Below are positions 9,019-18,507 of a DNA stretch of 64,000 bases, in pieces. The position numbers and the translations under genes are program-made. The DNA is from Brevibacterium moorei (lineage in GTDB: Bacteria > Actinomycetota > Actinomycetes > Actinomycetales > Brevibacteriaceae). Under the pieces are notes generated by a model. That model worked only from the letters and a program-made list of their open reading frames with translations. It searched no databases and was not told where the DNA came from. Location of the stretch: assembly GCF_024580735.1 (NCBI RefSeq), contig NZ_JANIJX010000003.1, positions 1 to 64,000 on the forward strand, read 5' to 3'. Position 1 is the first letter of the stretch; each line of letters opens with the position of its first letter.

Positions 9019-10181
9019 TGGTTTCTGGTAACGGTATCCGACGAATTGTTCTGGTTGCGAATAACGTTGGTGAGCTTGGTGGCGTAGGTACATATATGCG
9101 GGTCATGGGAGAAGCGTTTCAAGACTCTGGCTATGATGTGCAGCTGCTGGGGTTCGATCGTGTCTCGCAGCATGGTAATTTCGGTGGTCTTGAGCATCAC
9201 ACTATGTATGATGAACCTAACCCCGGTAAGCCAAAATCTGAGAATTATGTTTTGGGGAATGATGACCCAAGATATAAGAAGAAGTTGCGCAAGTATTTGA
9301 GCGTCAGGGCTGCTGCTGGACGTAATGCCCGGCCGTTCATCGACGCTTTCGACCGCTCTACGGCTGTGATTGTGGCACAGGTGTGGGCGATGGAGAACCT
9401 TGTCGATGCTGGATTTCACCCAGCAGATCGCATGGGACCTATAGTCTTTGGTCAACACCATGCATCGCATGAGCAAGCTCAGGCTGGAGGATATGTTCCG
9501 CGCATCCGTAAGGCTTTCGCTGAGGCTGACAAATTCGCTGCACTTACCGATGAGGATGCACGACTGTTTCTAGAGGACGGAATCCCCGCTGTAACCTCTA
9601 TTCCTAATCCAGTGAGTATGCAGTTTGGTACTGCTGATAGGTCGTCAAAGACCATTGTTGCTTTGGCGAGGTATGCAGAGATTAAAAGACTGGACAGGCT
9701 GGTAGCCGCGTGGTCTGTATTGTCTCGTGAATTTCCGGATTGGTGTGTCGAGCTTTGGGGGGACGGCCCAGAGCGTGAAACGTTACGTGCACGAATAGAC
9801 GAGTACGGGTTGCAGTCGTGCGTACGGCTCATGGGCCGCACTGATAGCCCAGGTGATGTTTTGGCTAATTCGGCGGTTAATGTGGTGTCGAGTGATAGTG
9901 AGGGTTTACCATTCAGCATCGTTGAGGCTGCGCGTAAAGGCGTGCCGACTGTGGCTGTCGACTGCTGTCCTGGCATACGTACTCTAATCGATGATGGCCG
10001 TTCGGGTATCGTTACACCGCGGGGCTCGGTTTTGGGCCTGGTGGCTGGGTTGCGGCGTATGATTTCCGACGACTCGGCGAGGATTCGCATGGGTGAACAG
10101 GCAGGCATTGCTTCGAATCGGTTCATGCCGGACGCTGTGGTGGGACGGTGGTCTGAGGAGTTTGAACGCGCTTTGCGCTGA
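9018..10181 (+). CDS. GT4-family glycosyltransferase, 387 aa
   Basis: This is a GT-B fold retaining glycosyltransferase. The N-terminus has the acceptor-domain glycine motif in [11 protein letters not shown]. The C-terminal half has the donor-binding pieces [21 protein letters not shown] and the E-x7-E motif in [15 protein letters not shown] near residue 294. The start is ATG 9018, overlapping the preceding stop (GTG 9015 is possible), so it is translationally coupled to the GT2-TagF fusion and probably decorates or primes the same polymer. It shares the A/T-rich codon use of that gene. The sugar donor is not predictable from sequence alone. Confidence 0.88.
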   Translation: MVSGNGIRRIVLVANNVGELGGVGTYMRVMGEAFQDSGYDVQLLGFDRVSQHGNFGGLEHHTMYDEPNPGKPKSENYVLGNDDPRYKKKLRKYLSVRAAAGRNARPFIDAFDRSTAVIVAQVWAMENLVDAGFHPADRMGPIVFGQHHASHEQAQAGGYVPRIRKAFAEADKFAALTDEDARLFLEDGIPAVTSIPNPVSMQFGTADRSSKTIVALARYAEIKRLDRLVAAWSVLSREFPDWCVELWGDGPERETLRARIDEYGLQSCVRLMGRTDSPGDVLANSAVNVVSSDSEGLPFSIVEAARKGVPTVAVDCCPGIRTLIDDGRSGIVTPRGSVLGLVAGLRRMISDDSARIRMGEQAGIASNRFMPDAVVGRWSEEFERALR

Positions 10182-10222
10182 GCAGCGTGAGTGTGAAGTG
10201 GGTCGTACGGCACAATGGTCCT

Positions 10223-11965
10223 ATGAGCATTGACCTTGAGATCGCCCAAGCCGCCGTCCTCAAGCCCATCGGAGACATCGCCGCCTCCGTGGGGCTGACC
10301 CCGGAGGACATCATCCCGTTCGGACACGACAAGGCGAAGATTCCGGTTAAGGTGCTCAAAGCGGGGGACGACCGCGGACAGGGCAAACTGATCCTGGTCA
10401 CCGCGATGAGCCCCACTCCCGCCGGCGAGGGCAAGACCACTACCAGCATCGGCCTGGCCGATGGACTGAACCAACTGGCTCAGGTCGACTCCTGGGACGT
10501 CCCAGCGGGGACGGTGCCGGCAACCCTGGCTCTGCGCGAGCCCAGCCTGGGCCCGGTCTTCGGTATGAAGGGCGGCGCCGCAGGTGGCGGCCATGCGCAG
10601 ATCCTGCCGATGGAGGACATCAACCTCCACTTCACCGGGGACTTCAACGCCATCGCCCTGGCCAACAACCTGGCCGCGGCAGTCCTGGACAACCATATGC
10701 ACCAGGGCAACACCCTGGACATCGATCCGCGCCGCGTGGAGATCCGCCGAGTCGTGGATCTCAACGACAGGGCACTGCGCAACATTGCGATCGGCATGGG
10801 TGGGATCACCGGTGGGATCCCACGCGAGGACCACTTCGACATCGTCGTCGCCAGCGAGGTCATGGCGGTGTTCTGCCTGGCCGCCGACCTGGCCGACCTC
10901 AAAGAACGCCTATCCCGCATCGTCGTCGCCCGCACCCGGGCCAACCTGCCGGTGACGGTGGGCGACCTGGGCGTGGCCGGCGCTATGGCCGCCCTGCTGA
11001 AGAACGCGATCGACCCCAACCTGGTCCAGAGCATCGAGGGCACGCCGGCCTTCGTCCACGGCGGCCCCTTCGCCAACATCGCCCATGGCTGCAACAGTGT
11101 CCTGGCCACCCGGGCCGCCCTGGCCCACGGCATATACGCGGTCACCGAAGCGGGTTTCGGCGCGGATCTGGGCGCGGAGAAGTTCCTCGACATCAAATGC
11201 CGCCAGGCCGGCCTGTGGCCGTCCGCCGCGGTCGTGGTGGCGACAGTGCGGGCGCTGAAGTACCACGGGGGAGTCGCGAAAGCGGACCTGGAGACGGAGG
11301 ACCTCGATGCGATGCGCGCGGGCCTGCCCAATCTGCTGCGGCACCTGGAGAACCTGGGTGGGGTCTACGGCCTGCCAACGGTAGTGAGCATCAACCGGTT
11401 CCCCAGCGACACAGACGCGGAAGTCGCCGCTCTGATCGCGGAACTCGCCGAACGCGGCATCACCGCATGCGAAGCCACCCACTGGGCCAACGGGGGTGCC
11501 GGTGCCCTGGACCTGGCCCGCGCAGTCGTCGCCGCGATCGAGCAGACGGAGTCGGCCTCGGCGTCGGAGGACGAAGGACTCAAGCCGGGCGAGCCGCGGT
11601 TCGCCTATGACCTGGATGAGAAGCTCGAAGACAAGATCACCGCGGTGGCCCGGCGCATTTACGGGGCCGGCGAAGTCGTCTTCCCCAAGCGCGTGGCCAA
11701 GAAGCTGGCACTGTTCGCCGCCGACGGGTTCGCGGGCCTGCCCGTGTGTATCGCGAAGACCCAGTACTCGTTCTCCACCGATGCGTCCCTGCTGGGTGCG
11801 CCGACCGGACACACCCTCGAGGTCCGCGATGTGCGCCTGGCCGCCGGCGCTGGATTCGTCGTCGCGGTGTGCGGGGACATCATGACCATGCCGGGCCTGT
11901 CCAAGCAGCCGGCTGCGCTGAGCATCGACGTCGACGAACAGGGTCAGATCACGGGTCTGTTCTGA
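10223..11965 (+). CDS. fhs: formate--tetrahydrofolate ligase
   Basis: This enzyme catalyses ATP-dependent formation of 10-formyl-THF from formate and THF in one-carbon metabolism. The 580-aa product has the P-loop-like signature [18 protein letters not shown] near residue 70 and conserved blocks [23 protein letters not shown] and [17 protein letters not shown] 10223 is preferred over GTG 10187 because family similarity starts there; no clear Shine-Dalgarno box is seen. GC content and codon use return to the high-GC norm, marking the end of the A/T-richer teichoic acid part. Confidence 0.95.
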   Translation: MSIDLEIAQAAVLKPIGDIAASVGLTPEDIIPFGHDKAKIPVKVLKAGDDRGQGKLILVTAMSPTPAGEGKTTTSIGLADGLNQLAQVDSWDVPAGTVPATLALREPSLGPVFGMKGGAAGGGHAQILPMEDINLHFTGDFNAIALANNLAAAVLDNHMHQGNTLDIDPRRVEIRRVVDLNDRALRNIAIGMGGITGGIPREDHFDIVVASEVMAVFCLAADLADLKERLSRIVVARTRANLPVTVGDLGVAGAMAALLKNAIDPNLVQSIEGTPAFVHGGPFANIAHGCNSVLATRAALAHGIYAVTEAGFGADLGAEKFLDIKCRQAGLWPSAAVVVATVRALKYHGGVAKADLETEDLDAMRAGLPNLLRHLENLGGVYGLPTVVSINRFPSDTDAEVAALIAELAERGITACEATHWANGGAGALDLARAVVAAIEQTESASASEDEGLKPGEPRFAYDLDEKLEDKITAVARRIYGAGEVVFPKRVAKKLALFAADGFAGLPVCIAKTQYSFSTDASLLGAPTGHTLEVRDVRLAAGAGFVVAVCGDIMTMPGLSKQPAALSIDVDEQGQITGLF

Positions 11966-12103
11966 AGTGCGACTGCGCACAACCGCCCTAGCCCTGTGAT
12001 GCGGATCGCAGCGGAGTCTTCCGGAGAACACAGCCTGGGGCGGTACAGTGGGCCTGTTAGGTCCCGCTTACCCGATTCGAGTCGTTAGGTTCATCCCACG
12101 CCC

Positions 12104-12613
12104 ATGCTGAACTGGATGCCGCCCCGCGCCAAGCAGCTTGCCATTGAGGTATTCCAGTTTCTGACCGTCGGCGGTATCAGTTACATCGTGGACGTGGGCC
12201 TGTCGAATCTGTTGGTCTTCGGCCTGTGGATCATGCCGGCGCTCATGCACGACAGCCCGCTCAAGGCCAAGATCATCTCCACCGTCGTCAGCGTCGCGGT
12301 GTCCTGGCTGGGTAACCGCCTGTGGACCTACGGCAAACGGCAGACCGGATCCAATATCCGCGGCATGGTCCGCTTCGCAATCGTCAACCTGGTGGGCATG
12401 GGCGTCGTCCTGGTCCCCGGCTGGTTTACGGTCTACATCCTGGGCTTGCGCGACCCCATCAGCTACAACATCTCCATGAACATCGTGGGCATCGCCCTGG
12501 GCATGGTGTTCCGCTTTTTCGCCTACCGGCACTGGGTGTTCAAGGAAGAACCCGCCCATCCGGACCGGGAAACCATCCCAGTAGACGACGACGCGTCCGT
12601 CGGTACGCGGTGA
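12104..12613 (+). CDS. GtrA family membrane protein
   Basis: This 169-aa integral membrane protein has four predicted transmembrane helices (about 18-45, 57-78, 90-112 and 122-145). GtrA signatures include SWLGNRLWTYG after helix 2 and VFRFFAYRHWVF at the end. GtrA-like proteins are thought to move or help move lipid-linked sugars (undecaprenyl-phosphate monosaccharides) across the membrane for surface polysaccharide decoration. Its 3' end overlaps the convergent polysialyltransferase-like gene by 74 bp. The location between teichoic acid and nonulosonic acid genes suggests a role in envelope glycan modification. Confidence 0.85.
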   Translation: MLNWMPPRAKQLAIEVFQFLTVGGISYIVDVGLSNLLVFGLWIMPALMHDSPLKAKIISTVVSVAVSWLGNRLWTYGKRQTGSNIRGMVRFAIVNLVGMGVVLVPGWFTVYILGLRDPISYNISMNIVGIALGMVFRFFAYRHWVFKEEPAHPDRETIPVDDDASVGTR

Positions 12614-14915
12614 CCACTTGCCGCGGCATCACGCTACGGACCTCGGCCCGGAGGCGCCGGTAGCCCAGGTGCAGCATAGCGGTGCGCTGCCGTTCCAACT
12701 CCCCGGCCGCGGCCTGCTGTGCCAGCTCCTCGATCTCGTCCCACAGTTGTGAAGTGGCGGGCTGGAAGTAATTCGCCTCCAACCAGCTGCGCTCGGCGTG
12801 CTGGAACCGGCCACGGGCCAGGTCGGCTAGCGTGCCCTCCAGCCCGGACCCGGCGAAGACCTCGTTGAGCATTGCGCGGTCCACCCCGAAATCCGAGACC
12901 ACCAGACCCGGCAGCCCCCGGTCCAGGGCCTCGAGCATCGCAGTCGAGCTGACCGTCACCAGCGCGCAGCCCGGCCGCAGAAACTCGGACATAGGCCCCA
13001 CGGCCACCTCGACCTCGGCTTCGGCGAGCGCACCCGCGGTCACCAATTCCCGCCGGATCTGCAGATAACTGTGCCGCTCCGCGTGCGTCTCCTGTTCGCC
13101 CGGCAGGCTGCGGACCTTCAGGATCGCCCGCCGAGGCGCCTGCCCGGTGCCCGCCCGCTGCCAGGCTGCCAGCGCCTCAAGCAGGGCGGCCCGCTGGTCC
13201 CAGCGCTGTGGCACCTTGGCCTGTGGGGCGAAGACCACCGTATCCACGGGGTCGGTCACAGCCGGTGGGATCCGCCCGGCGCTGCCCAGCATCGGCAGGG
13301 TCGTGACCACTGCACGGGCCCGGGCCCTGGTGCGCCTGATCGCCTCATCATAGGCGGTGCGTTCGGCAGCCGAATGCGTGATGAACACATCGCCGAGCCG
13401 TCGGTAGCGTTGCCCGCGCAGGGTCGCGGGTAGTCCCATGCCGGGCAGGCCGGAGACCAGCCCCGGCCGGTTCTTCAGCGACGCGGCCACGGCGAACACC
13501 TGGGCTGCGACGGGGCCGGTGGCGGCTGCCAGGACGACGGTGGGGCGCACCGCCGTGAGCAGTGCGCGCAGCTTGGTCCGGGGCACGATGCGCACGTCCA
13601 GGTCCTCCCACCTGGTGCCGGATACGGCGTGGGCGATTTGCGTGCCGGTGGGACGGATCGGCGTATCCATCAGCACCACCTCCACCCGGATCCCCGGATG
13701 CGCCGCGGCCAGGGAGTCCACCAGTCGTGCGGCCCACTTCAGATACGATTCGCTGTCGGCGATCGCCAGGATGTTCACCAACGCCGTCCGGGGTTTCTTC
13801 ACCGGCAGCCGGTTGTGGGTCAGCTCGTTGAGTTCGCGCCGGGTGGAGTCGGGCCCGCGTCCGGTCCACCAGGCCGCAGGGATCGGATCGACTTCGACCC
13901 TCGGAGCCCGCATGACCAGCGGCAGGGTGGTCACCGCGGTCGAAGGCAGGGAACACACCCGGGTGTGTTTGGGGGAGTGGGCCAACCGCAGCTCCACGGG
14001 CAGGCCGGGGGCTGCGATCGTCAGGCCGGGGATGTGGGCCAGTCGGTCCAGGAGCTCAGGGCTCTGACGCCGGTGCGGATAGTAGACGCACTGGCCCGCC
14101 TGGGGCTCGGTCGTCTGGTCAGTGGTGCTCTGGTCAGTGGTGCTCTGGTCCACAGTCCTCTGGTCCGCGGTTCGGACCTGGTCCGCGACCCAGGAGGCGT
14201 AGGCGTCCTGGTCGATCAGTCCGTCGGCGGCCAGGGCCGAACCCAGGATGACCGTCGGCGGTTCCGCGGCGTCCTCTGATGTGTCATCGCCCAGGTTCAG
14301 TCCGCGCGCCCATTCGAATCGGTGGCGTGCCAGCCTGCCGCCTGCACCCGTGAAGTCCCGGGCCAGCCGCTTGTCGACCTTCATCGCGCTGACCCAGCGC
14401 AGTCGGCCGGCCCGCATGAGCCTGCGCAGCACTACCGCGGTGGCCAGGCCCAGGGCACGCCTGGCCGGGGAGGCATCGAGCCGGGAGCGCACCAGGGGCG
14501 CCGGCCGGCGCCGAGTCAGGCTGCGCGCGGCTCCGATCGTGGCCAGGCCGTCGTCGACCATCACCAGCTCGCGGGGCACGGCGGGCAGCGATCCCAGCAG
14601 CCGGCGCTGGAAGCTCCCGGAAAGCACATCGCCCACCAACACCCGACCCGAGGTGCGCGGCAGGCGGGCGGGTGAGACGTCCTGGCCGGGCGCCTCGGCC
14701 TCGACGACCACGCCGGAGGGCAGCCGGTCGATGGGGAACTGCGCCAGAAAGCCCGTCATGCCCGCCGCCTGGGTCCTGGCGTGGACGATAAGCGCCTCGT
14801 CGATCAGCCGGGCCTCGAGCACGGAGAGGAATTGCAGGGGGGACTCTACAAAGGCGTGCGATGCTGTGGCCGGATCCGGGGTGCCGCCGGGCACCGTCTG
14901 TGCGTGATATGCCAT
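12540..14915 (-). CDS. two-domain polysialyltransferase-like / DUF6716-like glycosyltransferase, 791 aa
   Basis: The N-terminal domain (about 20-300) has the polysialyltransferase-family style FVESPLQFLSVLEA at 22-35 and a VDDG motif at 120-123. The C-terminal domain (about 350-750) has the look of the actinobacterial putative glycosyltransferase family DUF6716, with FAPQAKVP, ILKVRSLPGEQETH and a V-S-S-T-A-M-L-E-A-L-D-R-G-L-P donor-site-like loop. The two are joined by a Thr/Asp/Gln-rich linker encoded by a 15-bp tandem repeat at about 14110-14170. A role in polymerising or transferring nonulosonic acid residues is inferred from family resemblance and from neuB/neuA downstream. ATG 14915 is chosen because the 46 codons upstream look non-coding. 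It diverges from galE with 35 bp between starts. Confidence 0.7.
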   Translation of the reverse strand: MAYHAQTVPGGTPDPATASHAFVESPLQFLSVLEARLIDEALIVHARTQAAGMTGFLAQFPIDRLPSGVVVEAEAPGQDVSPARLPRTSGRVLVGDVLSGSFQRRLLGSLPAVPRELVMVDDGLATIGAARSLTRRRPAPLVRSRLDASPARRALGLATAVVLRRLMRAGRLRWVSAMKVDKRLARDFTGAGGRLARHRFEWARGLNLGDDTSEDAAEPPTVILGSALAADGLIDQDAYASWVADQVRTADQRTVDQSTTDQSTTDQTTEPQAGQCVYYPHRRQSPELLDRLAHIPGLTIAAPGLPVELRLAHSPKHTRVCSLPSTAVTTLPLVMRAPRVEVDPIPAAWWTGRGPDSTRRELNELTHNRLPVKKPRTALVNILAIADSESYLKWAARLVDSLAAAHPGIRVEVVLMDTPIRPTGTQIAHAVSGTRWEDLDVRIVPRTKLRALLTAVRPTVVLAAATGPVAAQVFAVAASLKNRPGLVSGLPGMGLPATLRGQRYRRLGDVFITHSAAERTAYDEAIRRTRARARAVVTTLPMLGSAGRIPPAVTDPVDTVVFAPQAKVPQRWDQRAALLEALAAWQRAGTGQAPRRAILKVRSLPGEQETHAERHSYLQIRRELVTAGALAEAEVEVAVGPMSEFLRPGCALVTVSSTAMLEALDRGLPGLVVSDFGVDRAMLNEVFAGSGLEGTLADLARGRFQHAERSWLEANYFQPATSQLWDEIEELAQQAAAGELERQRTAMLHLGYRRLRAEVRSVMPRQVVTAYRRTRRRLLGWFPGPDGRVLP

Positions 14916-14950
14916 GATACGTAAGGTATTCAATCCTTGGAGGGGGACTT

Positions 14951-15928
14951 GTGACTGTCTTGGTGACCGGTGGTGCCGGCTATATCGGATCGCATGTCGT
15001 GCGGCTGTTGGAACAGCGCGGCGACGATGTGGTGATCGTGGACAATATGTCAAATGGCATCGCCTCCCGGATCGGCGAGCTGCCGCTGGAGCAGATCGAC
15101 CTGTCCCACGCCGATGCCACCGATCGCCTGGTCGAGGTCATCGAACGCTACGGCGTCGACTCCGTCGTCCACTTCGCCGCGAAGAAACAGGTCGGGGAAA
15201 GTGTTCAGCGGCCCCTGTGGTACTACCAGCAGAACGTCACCGGCCTGGCCAACCTGCTGGCCGCCCTGGAGCGCACCGGCGTGGACCGCCTCGTGTTCAG
15301 CTCGTCGGCGGCGGTCTACGGGATGCCCGACCGGCTGATGGTCGAAGAGGACATCGACTGCCGCCCGATCAACCCCTACGGGCAGACGAAGCTGATCGGC
15401 GAATGGATGATCGACGATGTGATGGCGGCGACCGGGCTCAACGCGATCAAGCTGCGGTACTTCAACGTCGCCGGCACCGGCTGGAACGACCTGGCCGATA
15501 CTGCGGTGATGAACCTGTTCCCGATCGTGTTGGACCGTGAGGCCCGGGACCTGGCCCCGGTGATCTTCGGTGATGACTACGACACCGATGACGGCACCTG
15601 TATCCGTGACTATGTGCATGTCAAGGACCTGGCACTGGCACACGTGTACGCCCTGGATGCTTTGGCGGCGGGCCGGCCGCGGGTCTCGACGTTCAACGTG
15701 GGCACGGGGCAGGGTGCCAGTGTGCGCGAGGTCATCGATGCGCTCTCCGATGCGCTGGGTCGGCCGTTGACTCCGGAGATCGGTGATCGTCGGGCGGGGG
15801 ACCCGCCGCGGTTGATCGCCGATGTCACGGCAATCTCCACCGAACTGGGGTGGAAGGCCGAGTACGGGTTGGCCGATATCGCGAAGTCCGCGGTCGCCGC
15901 GGCCGCCTGGCGCGCAGCTCAAGACTGA
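14951..15928 (+). CDS. galE: UDP-glucose 4-epimerase (NAD-dependent epimerase)
   Basis: This 325-aa extended short-chain dehydrogenase interconverts UDP-glucose and UDP-galactose, or the N-acetyl forms. It shows the N-terminal NAD-binding motif GGAGYIGSH at residues 7-15, FSSSAAVYG (catalytic Ser), YGQTK (catalytic Y-x3-K) and RYFNVAG. GTG 14951 has a strong GGAGG box. Its stop overlaps the convergent polysialyltransferase-like gene by 10 bp. It would supply galactose-type donors for the surface polymers made by neighbouring transferases. Confidence 0.92.
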   Translation: MTVLVTGGAGYIGSHVVRLLEQRGDDVVIVDNMSNGIASRIGELPLEQIDLSHADATDRLVEVIERYGVDSVVHFAAKKQVGESVQRPLWYYQQNVTGLANLLAALERTGVDRLVFSSSAAVYGMPDRLMVEEDIDCRPINPYGQTKLIGEWMIDDVMAATGLNAIKLRYFNVAGTGWNDLADTAVMNLFPIVLDREARDLAPVIFGDDYDTDDGTCIRDYVHVKDLALAHVYALDALAAGRPRVSTFNVGTGQGASVREVIDALSDALGRPLTPEIGDRRAGDPPRLIADVTAISTELGWKAEYGLADIAKSAVAAAAWRAAQD

Positions 15929-17388
15929 ACTCCCCGGGTACGTCGTAGCCGTCGCACCCGCCGGACGATGCGCCCGGAGAATCGCCCGGCCCTGCGCCGC
16001 AGCTTTCGGATCAGCACCGAGGACCCCGAGGCTTCCGGCTGTGGTTTCGGGGGTAGCCGGCCGGGCAGGTCGAGCTTGGTCAGCCGGCGTCGTTTGAAGT
16101 ACCGGGCGTGTGCCGGATACGCGTCGGCTAAGAGTGAGGCCGCCTCCTCACGCAGTCCGGGCAGGATCTGTGGCTGCATGCAGTAGGCAACGGCGTGAAC
16201 CAGCCGCTGGAGCCCGGGCACCTGCTCGGCCGCGCGGGCCCGGCCGGCGGGGGCCTCGGCCACAGCCGCCAGATCCGAGGTCGGGGACGGTTCGCCGCCC
16301 GGCCCGCCCTGTGCCCATAGGAAGTCGCAGATTGTCACGGGTATCCGATTGCTGTTCTCGTAGGGTGTGAAGCGCTCCAGCGCCAATTCGGTGCCCACAG
16401 CGTAGGCCCGCACCCCGTAGAGCCCGGAGGCGGTGGCCAGGGCGGTGGAGAAACAGCCGACGATCAGGTCGGGGCACAGCCGGTGGATGCACAGCTCGAC
16501 AGGCACCTGGGCGGGCAGGACCTCCAACTGGACGCCCAGTGCAGTGGCCTGTTCGTGCAGCAGCGCCGTCACCATGGCCCCGGCGGCCGGATGCGGTTTG
16601 AACAGGATGCGAGCGGCCCCGGAACCCACCGCAGTGGCCTCGTCCACCGCGGTGCGCAGCATCGAGGCATAGAGTCCCTGTTCCTCCTCTGTCGTGAGCA
16701 GGTCGATGTCCGCCAGGTACTGGCCCACGATGATGGCAGTGGGCCCGGTGTGCTCTGTGTGCGCGGTGGTGTCCGCGGCGAAGGCGGCGAGTGCAGGATC
16801 GGCCGCGCGACTCATGAGCTCGAAGGTCGCCCGCAGCGCGGCCGCGGGCACGCGCAGGACCGGCACCCGGTACTCGGCCAGCAGGACGGGGTCGAGGCCC
16901 GGTACCAGCTCGGCGATGATGAGCCCGGCCAAGCGCTGGGACAGCTGGACCGGCAGCACATTGCGGGTGGGCCCATAGCTCATCAGGCCGTCGGCGTGGA
17001 CGAACACGGCCGAGGTGCCGAAGACCTCGGCCAGGGCCGTCGCCGGTGGGCTCTGGATCGATTCGACGTACAGTTCCAGGTCCGCGGTTCCCAGATTCCA
17101 TTCGCGGCGCAGCAGGCGTTCGAGGAGCGGGAGATCGTCCGCGCGCGGGCGCCAGGTGGCCGGATGGTTGGGCCAGATCAGTCGGTTGAACTCGATGACC
17201 CGGTCGAAGACCGGAGTCAGAGTCTGGCCGATCGGGGATGAGTGGAACGGTGCGCCGAAGTCGTTGATCACCCGGTTGTCGCTGATCAGCAGGATCCGTT
17301 CGTCCGCCGGACCGATCAGTCCGGCGGACAGTGCTGCGTGCAGATTGGCCAGCTGGAACAGGCTGGAGACCTCGAAGATCTGTTTCAT
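15919..17388 (-). CDS. polysialyltransferase family glycosyltransferase, 489 aa
   Basis: The protein resembles the alpha-2,8-polysialyltransferase (POLYST) family. An N-terminal FEVSSLFQLANLHAAL start is followed by FVHADGLMSYG (the acidic-Asp-Gly position), FKPHPAAG (the HP motif) and GCFSTALATA (the Ser/Thr donor loop). The C-terminus is strongly basic, typical of a protein that sits on the inner membrane surface. Its start ATG overlaps the stop of the GT2 gene upstream by 4 nt, so it is part of the operon neuA-neuB-GT2-this gene. It probably polymerises or transfers a CMP-activated nonulosonic acid. Confidence 0.75.
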   Translation of the reverse strand: MKQIFEVSSLFQLANLHAALSAGLIGPADERILLISDNRVINDFGAPFHSSPIGQTLTPVFDRVIEFNRLIWPNHPATWRPRADDLPLLERLLRREWNLGTADLELYVESIQSPPATALAEVFGTSAVFVHADGLMSYGPTRNVLPVQLSQRLAGLIIAELVPGLDPVLLAEYRVPVLRVPAAALRATFELMSRAADPALAAFAADTTAHTEHTGPTAIIVGQYLADIDLLTTEEEQGLYASMLRTAVDEATAVGSGAARILFKPHPAAGAMVTALLHEQATALGVQLEVLPAQVPVELCIHRLCPDLIVGCFSTALATASGLYGVRAYAVGTELALERFTPYENSNRIPVTICDFLWAQGGPGGEPSPTSDLAAVAEAPAGRARAAEQVPGLQRLVHAVAYCMQPQILPGLREEAASLLADAYPAHARYFKRRRLTKLDLPGRLPPKPQPEASGSSVLIRKLRRRAGRFSGRIVRRVRRLRRTRGVQS

Positions 17389-18503
17389 GCTGCCTTTCGG
17401 TGGTACTCGGAGGAGGCTCCGGCATCCTTATTTCTGTCGATGCTCTGGCGCTCCCCGGCCACTCGGGTCAACACGGGTGCCAGGCGTCTGGACCGCTGGG
17501 AACCCAGCCCGGAGGCGAGCCGGTCCAACTCGGCCGGGCGCAGAGCGGTCAGCGCCCCCGCGGTGCGTTCGACCAGGGTGGTGCGCAGATGCGCGGGCAG
17601 GTCGTCGCGTTTCAAGTGGATGTCGACCAGCGCCAGCAGATTGTGCCCCGCTTTGAGGGCGAAACGGTCCAGATCCGGGTCCGCCCGACAGCGTTCGATG
17701 ATCCCCAGGCAACTGGGCACGATGTCCATCTGCCTTTCGTCATAGGTCGCAGTCAGGGACGTGGACACCTTTCTGCGGTATACCGGCGCGTGCGAGTCGA
17801 CCACTGCGAAGCGCAGATCTGCCAGGAACAACCGCCAGTTCCACTCCCTGTCCTCCGCTGTGCGCAGGGACTCATCGAAGTACAGGACACCGGGGCATCC
17901 GGCGGCCGCCTGCTCGGCGTGTTCGGCCAATTCCCGTCGGTAGAGACCGGCCAGCGTGCTTGGGAAATCCACCATCGTGGCTTGGAATCCCACCGGTGAG
18001 TCGATGAAATCCCGGGTGGCCAGGGCTTTCCCGCGCAGCGCCACCGGGGCCCGCCACAGCCTGCGCGCCTTGCCTGCCGCGCGGACCAGGTCAGTGCGCA
18101 CGAAATCCACATCCAACTCTTCGAGGACATCGACCATATGGGCCAGGTAGCCGCCGGCGAACCAGTCATCGGCATCCAAAAAGGTCACGAACCGCCCGGT
18201 CGCCTCGCGCAGCCCCAGATTCCGCGCCGCCGACACCCCGCGCGCGGCAGGCACGCGGGTGAGCACAGCGGTGGGGAACGGGGCCAGGGCCGCGGCTGCG
18301 ACCTCGGCAGTGCGATCCTGTGATCCATCGTCGATGACCACCGGCTGCACCAGGGCGGGATCGATGCCCTGCCAGGCCAGGCAGCCCAGTGCATCGCCCA
18401 GGTAGTCCTGGGCGTTGTGCGCGGGGATGACGACGCTGACCAGGGGAGTGCCGACCAGGGGAGTGCCGACCGGAGGAGTACTGACAGGGGAAGTCGAGCC
18501 CAC
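17385..18503 (-). CDS. GT2-family glycosyltransferase, 372 aa
   Basis: The GT-A fold domain begins VSVVIPAHNA near residue 23, with IDDGS and FLDADDW as nucleotide-sugar and metal motifs. The first about 20 residues are a Gly-Thr-Pro-Leu-Val pentapeptide repeat encoded by 15-bp tandem DNA units at about 18435-18485. The true start may therefore vary, but GTG 18503 sits 4 bp after the neuB stop and gives close coupling. It likely adds a sugar to the same polymer that receives the nonulosonic acid. Donor unknown. Confidence 0.85.
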   Translation of the reverse strand: MGSTSPVSTPPVGTPLVGTPLVSVVIPAHNAQDYLGDALGCLAWQGIDPALVQPVVIDDGSQDRTAEVAAAALAPFPTAVLTRVPAARGVSAARNLGLREATGRFVTFLDADDWFAGGYLAHMVDVLEELDVDFVRTDLVRAAGKARRLWRAPVALRGKALATRDFIDSPVGFQATMVDFPSTLAGLYRRELAEHAEQAAAGCPGVLYFDESLRTAEDREWNWRLFLADLRFAVVDSHAPVYRRKVSTSLTATYDERQMDIVPSCLGIIERCRADPDLDRFALKAGHNLLALVDIHLKRDDLPAHLRTTLVERTAGALTALRPAELDRLASGLGSQRSRRLAPVLTRVAGERQSIDRNKDAGASSEYHRKAA

Positions 18504-18507
18504 CGGC

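Noticed and set aside
9479..10834. Long antisense ORF (451 codons) across the GT4 and fhs genes
   Set aside because: It is opposite two well-supported genes of different GC content and shows no domain; a high-GC shadow frame.
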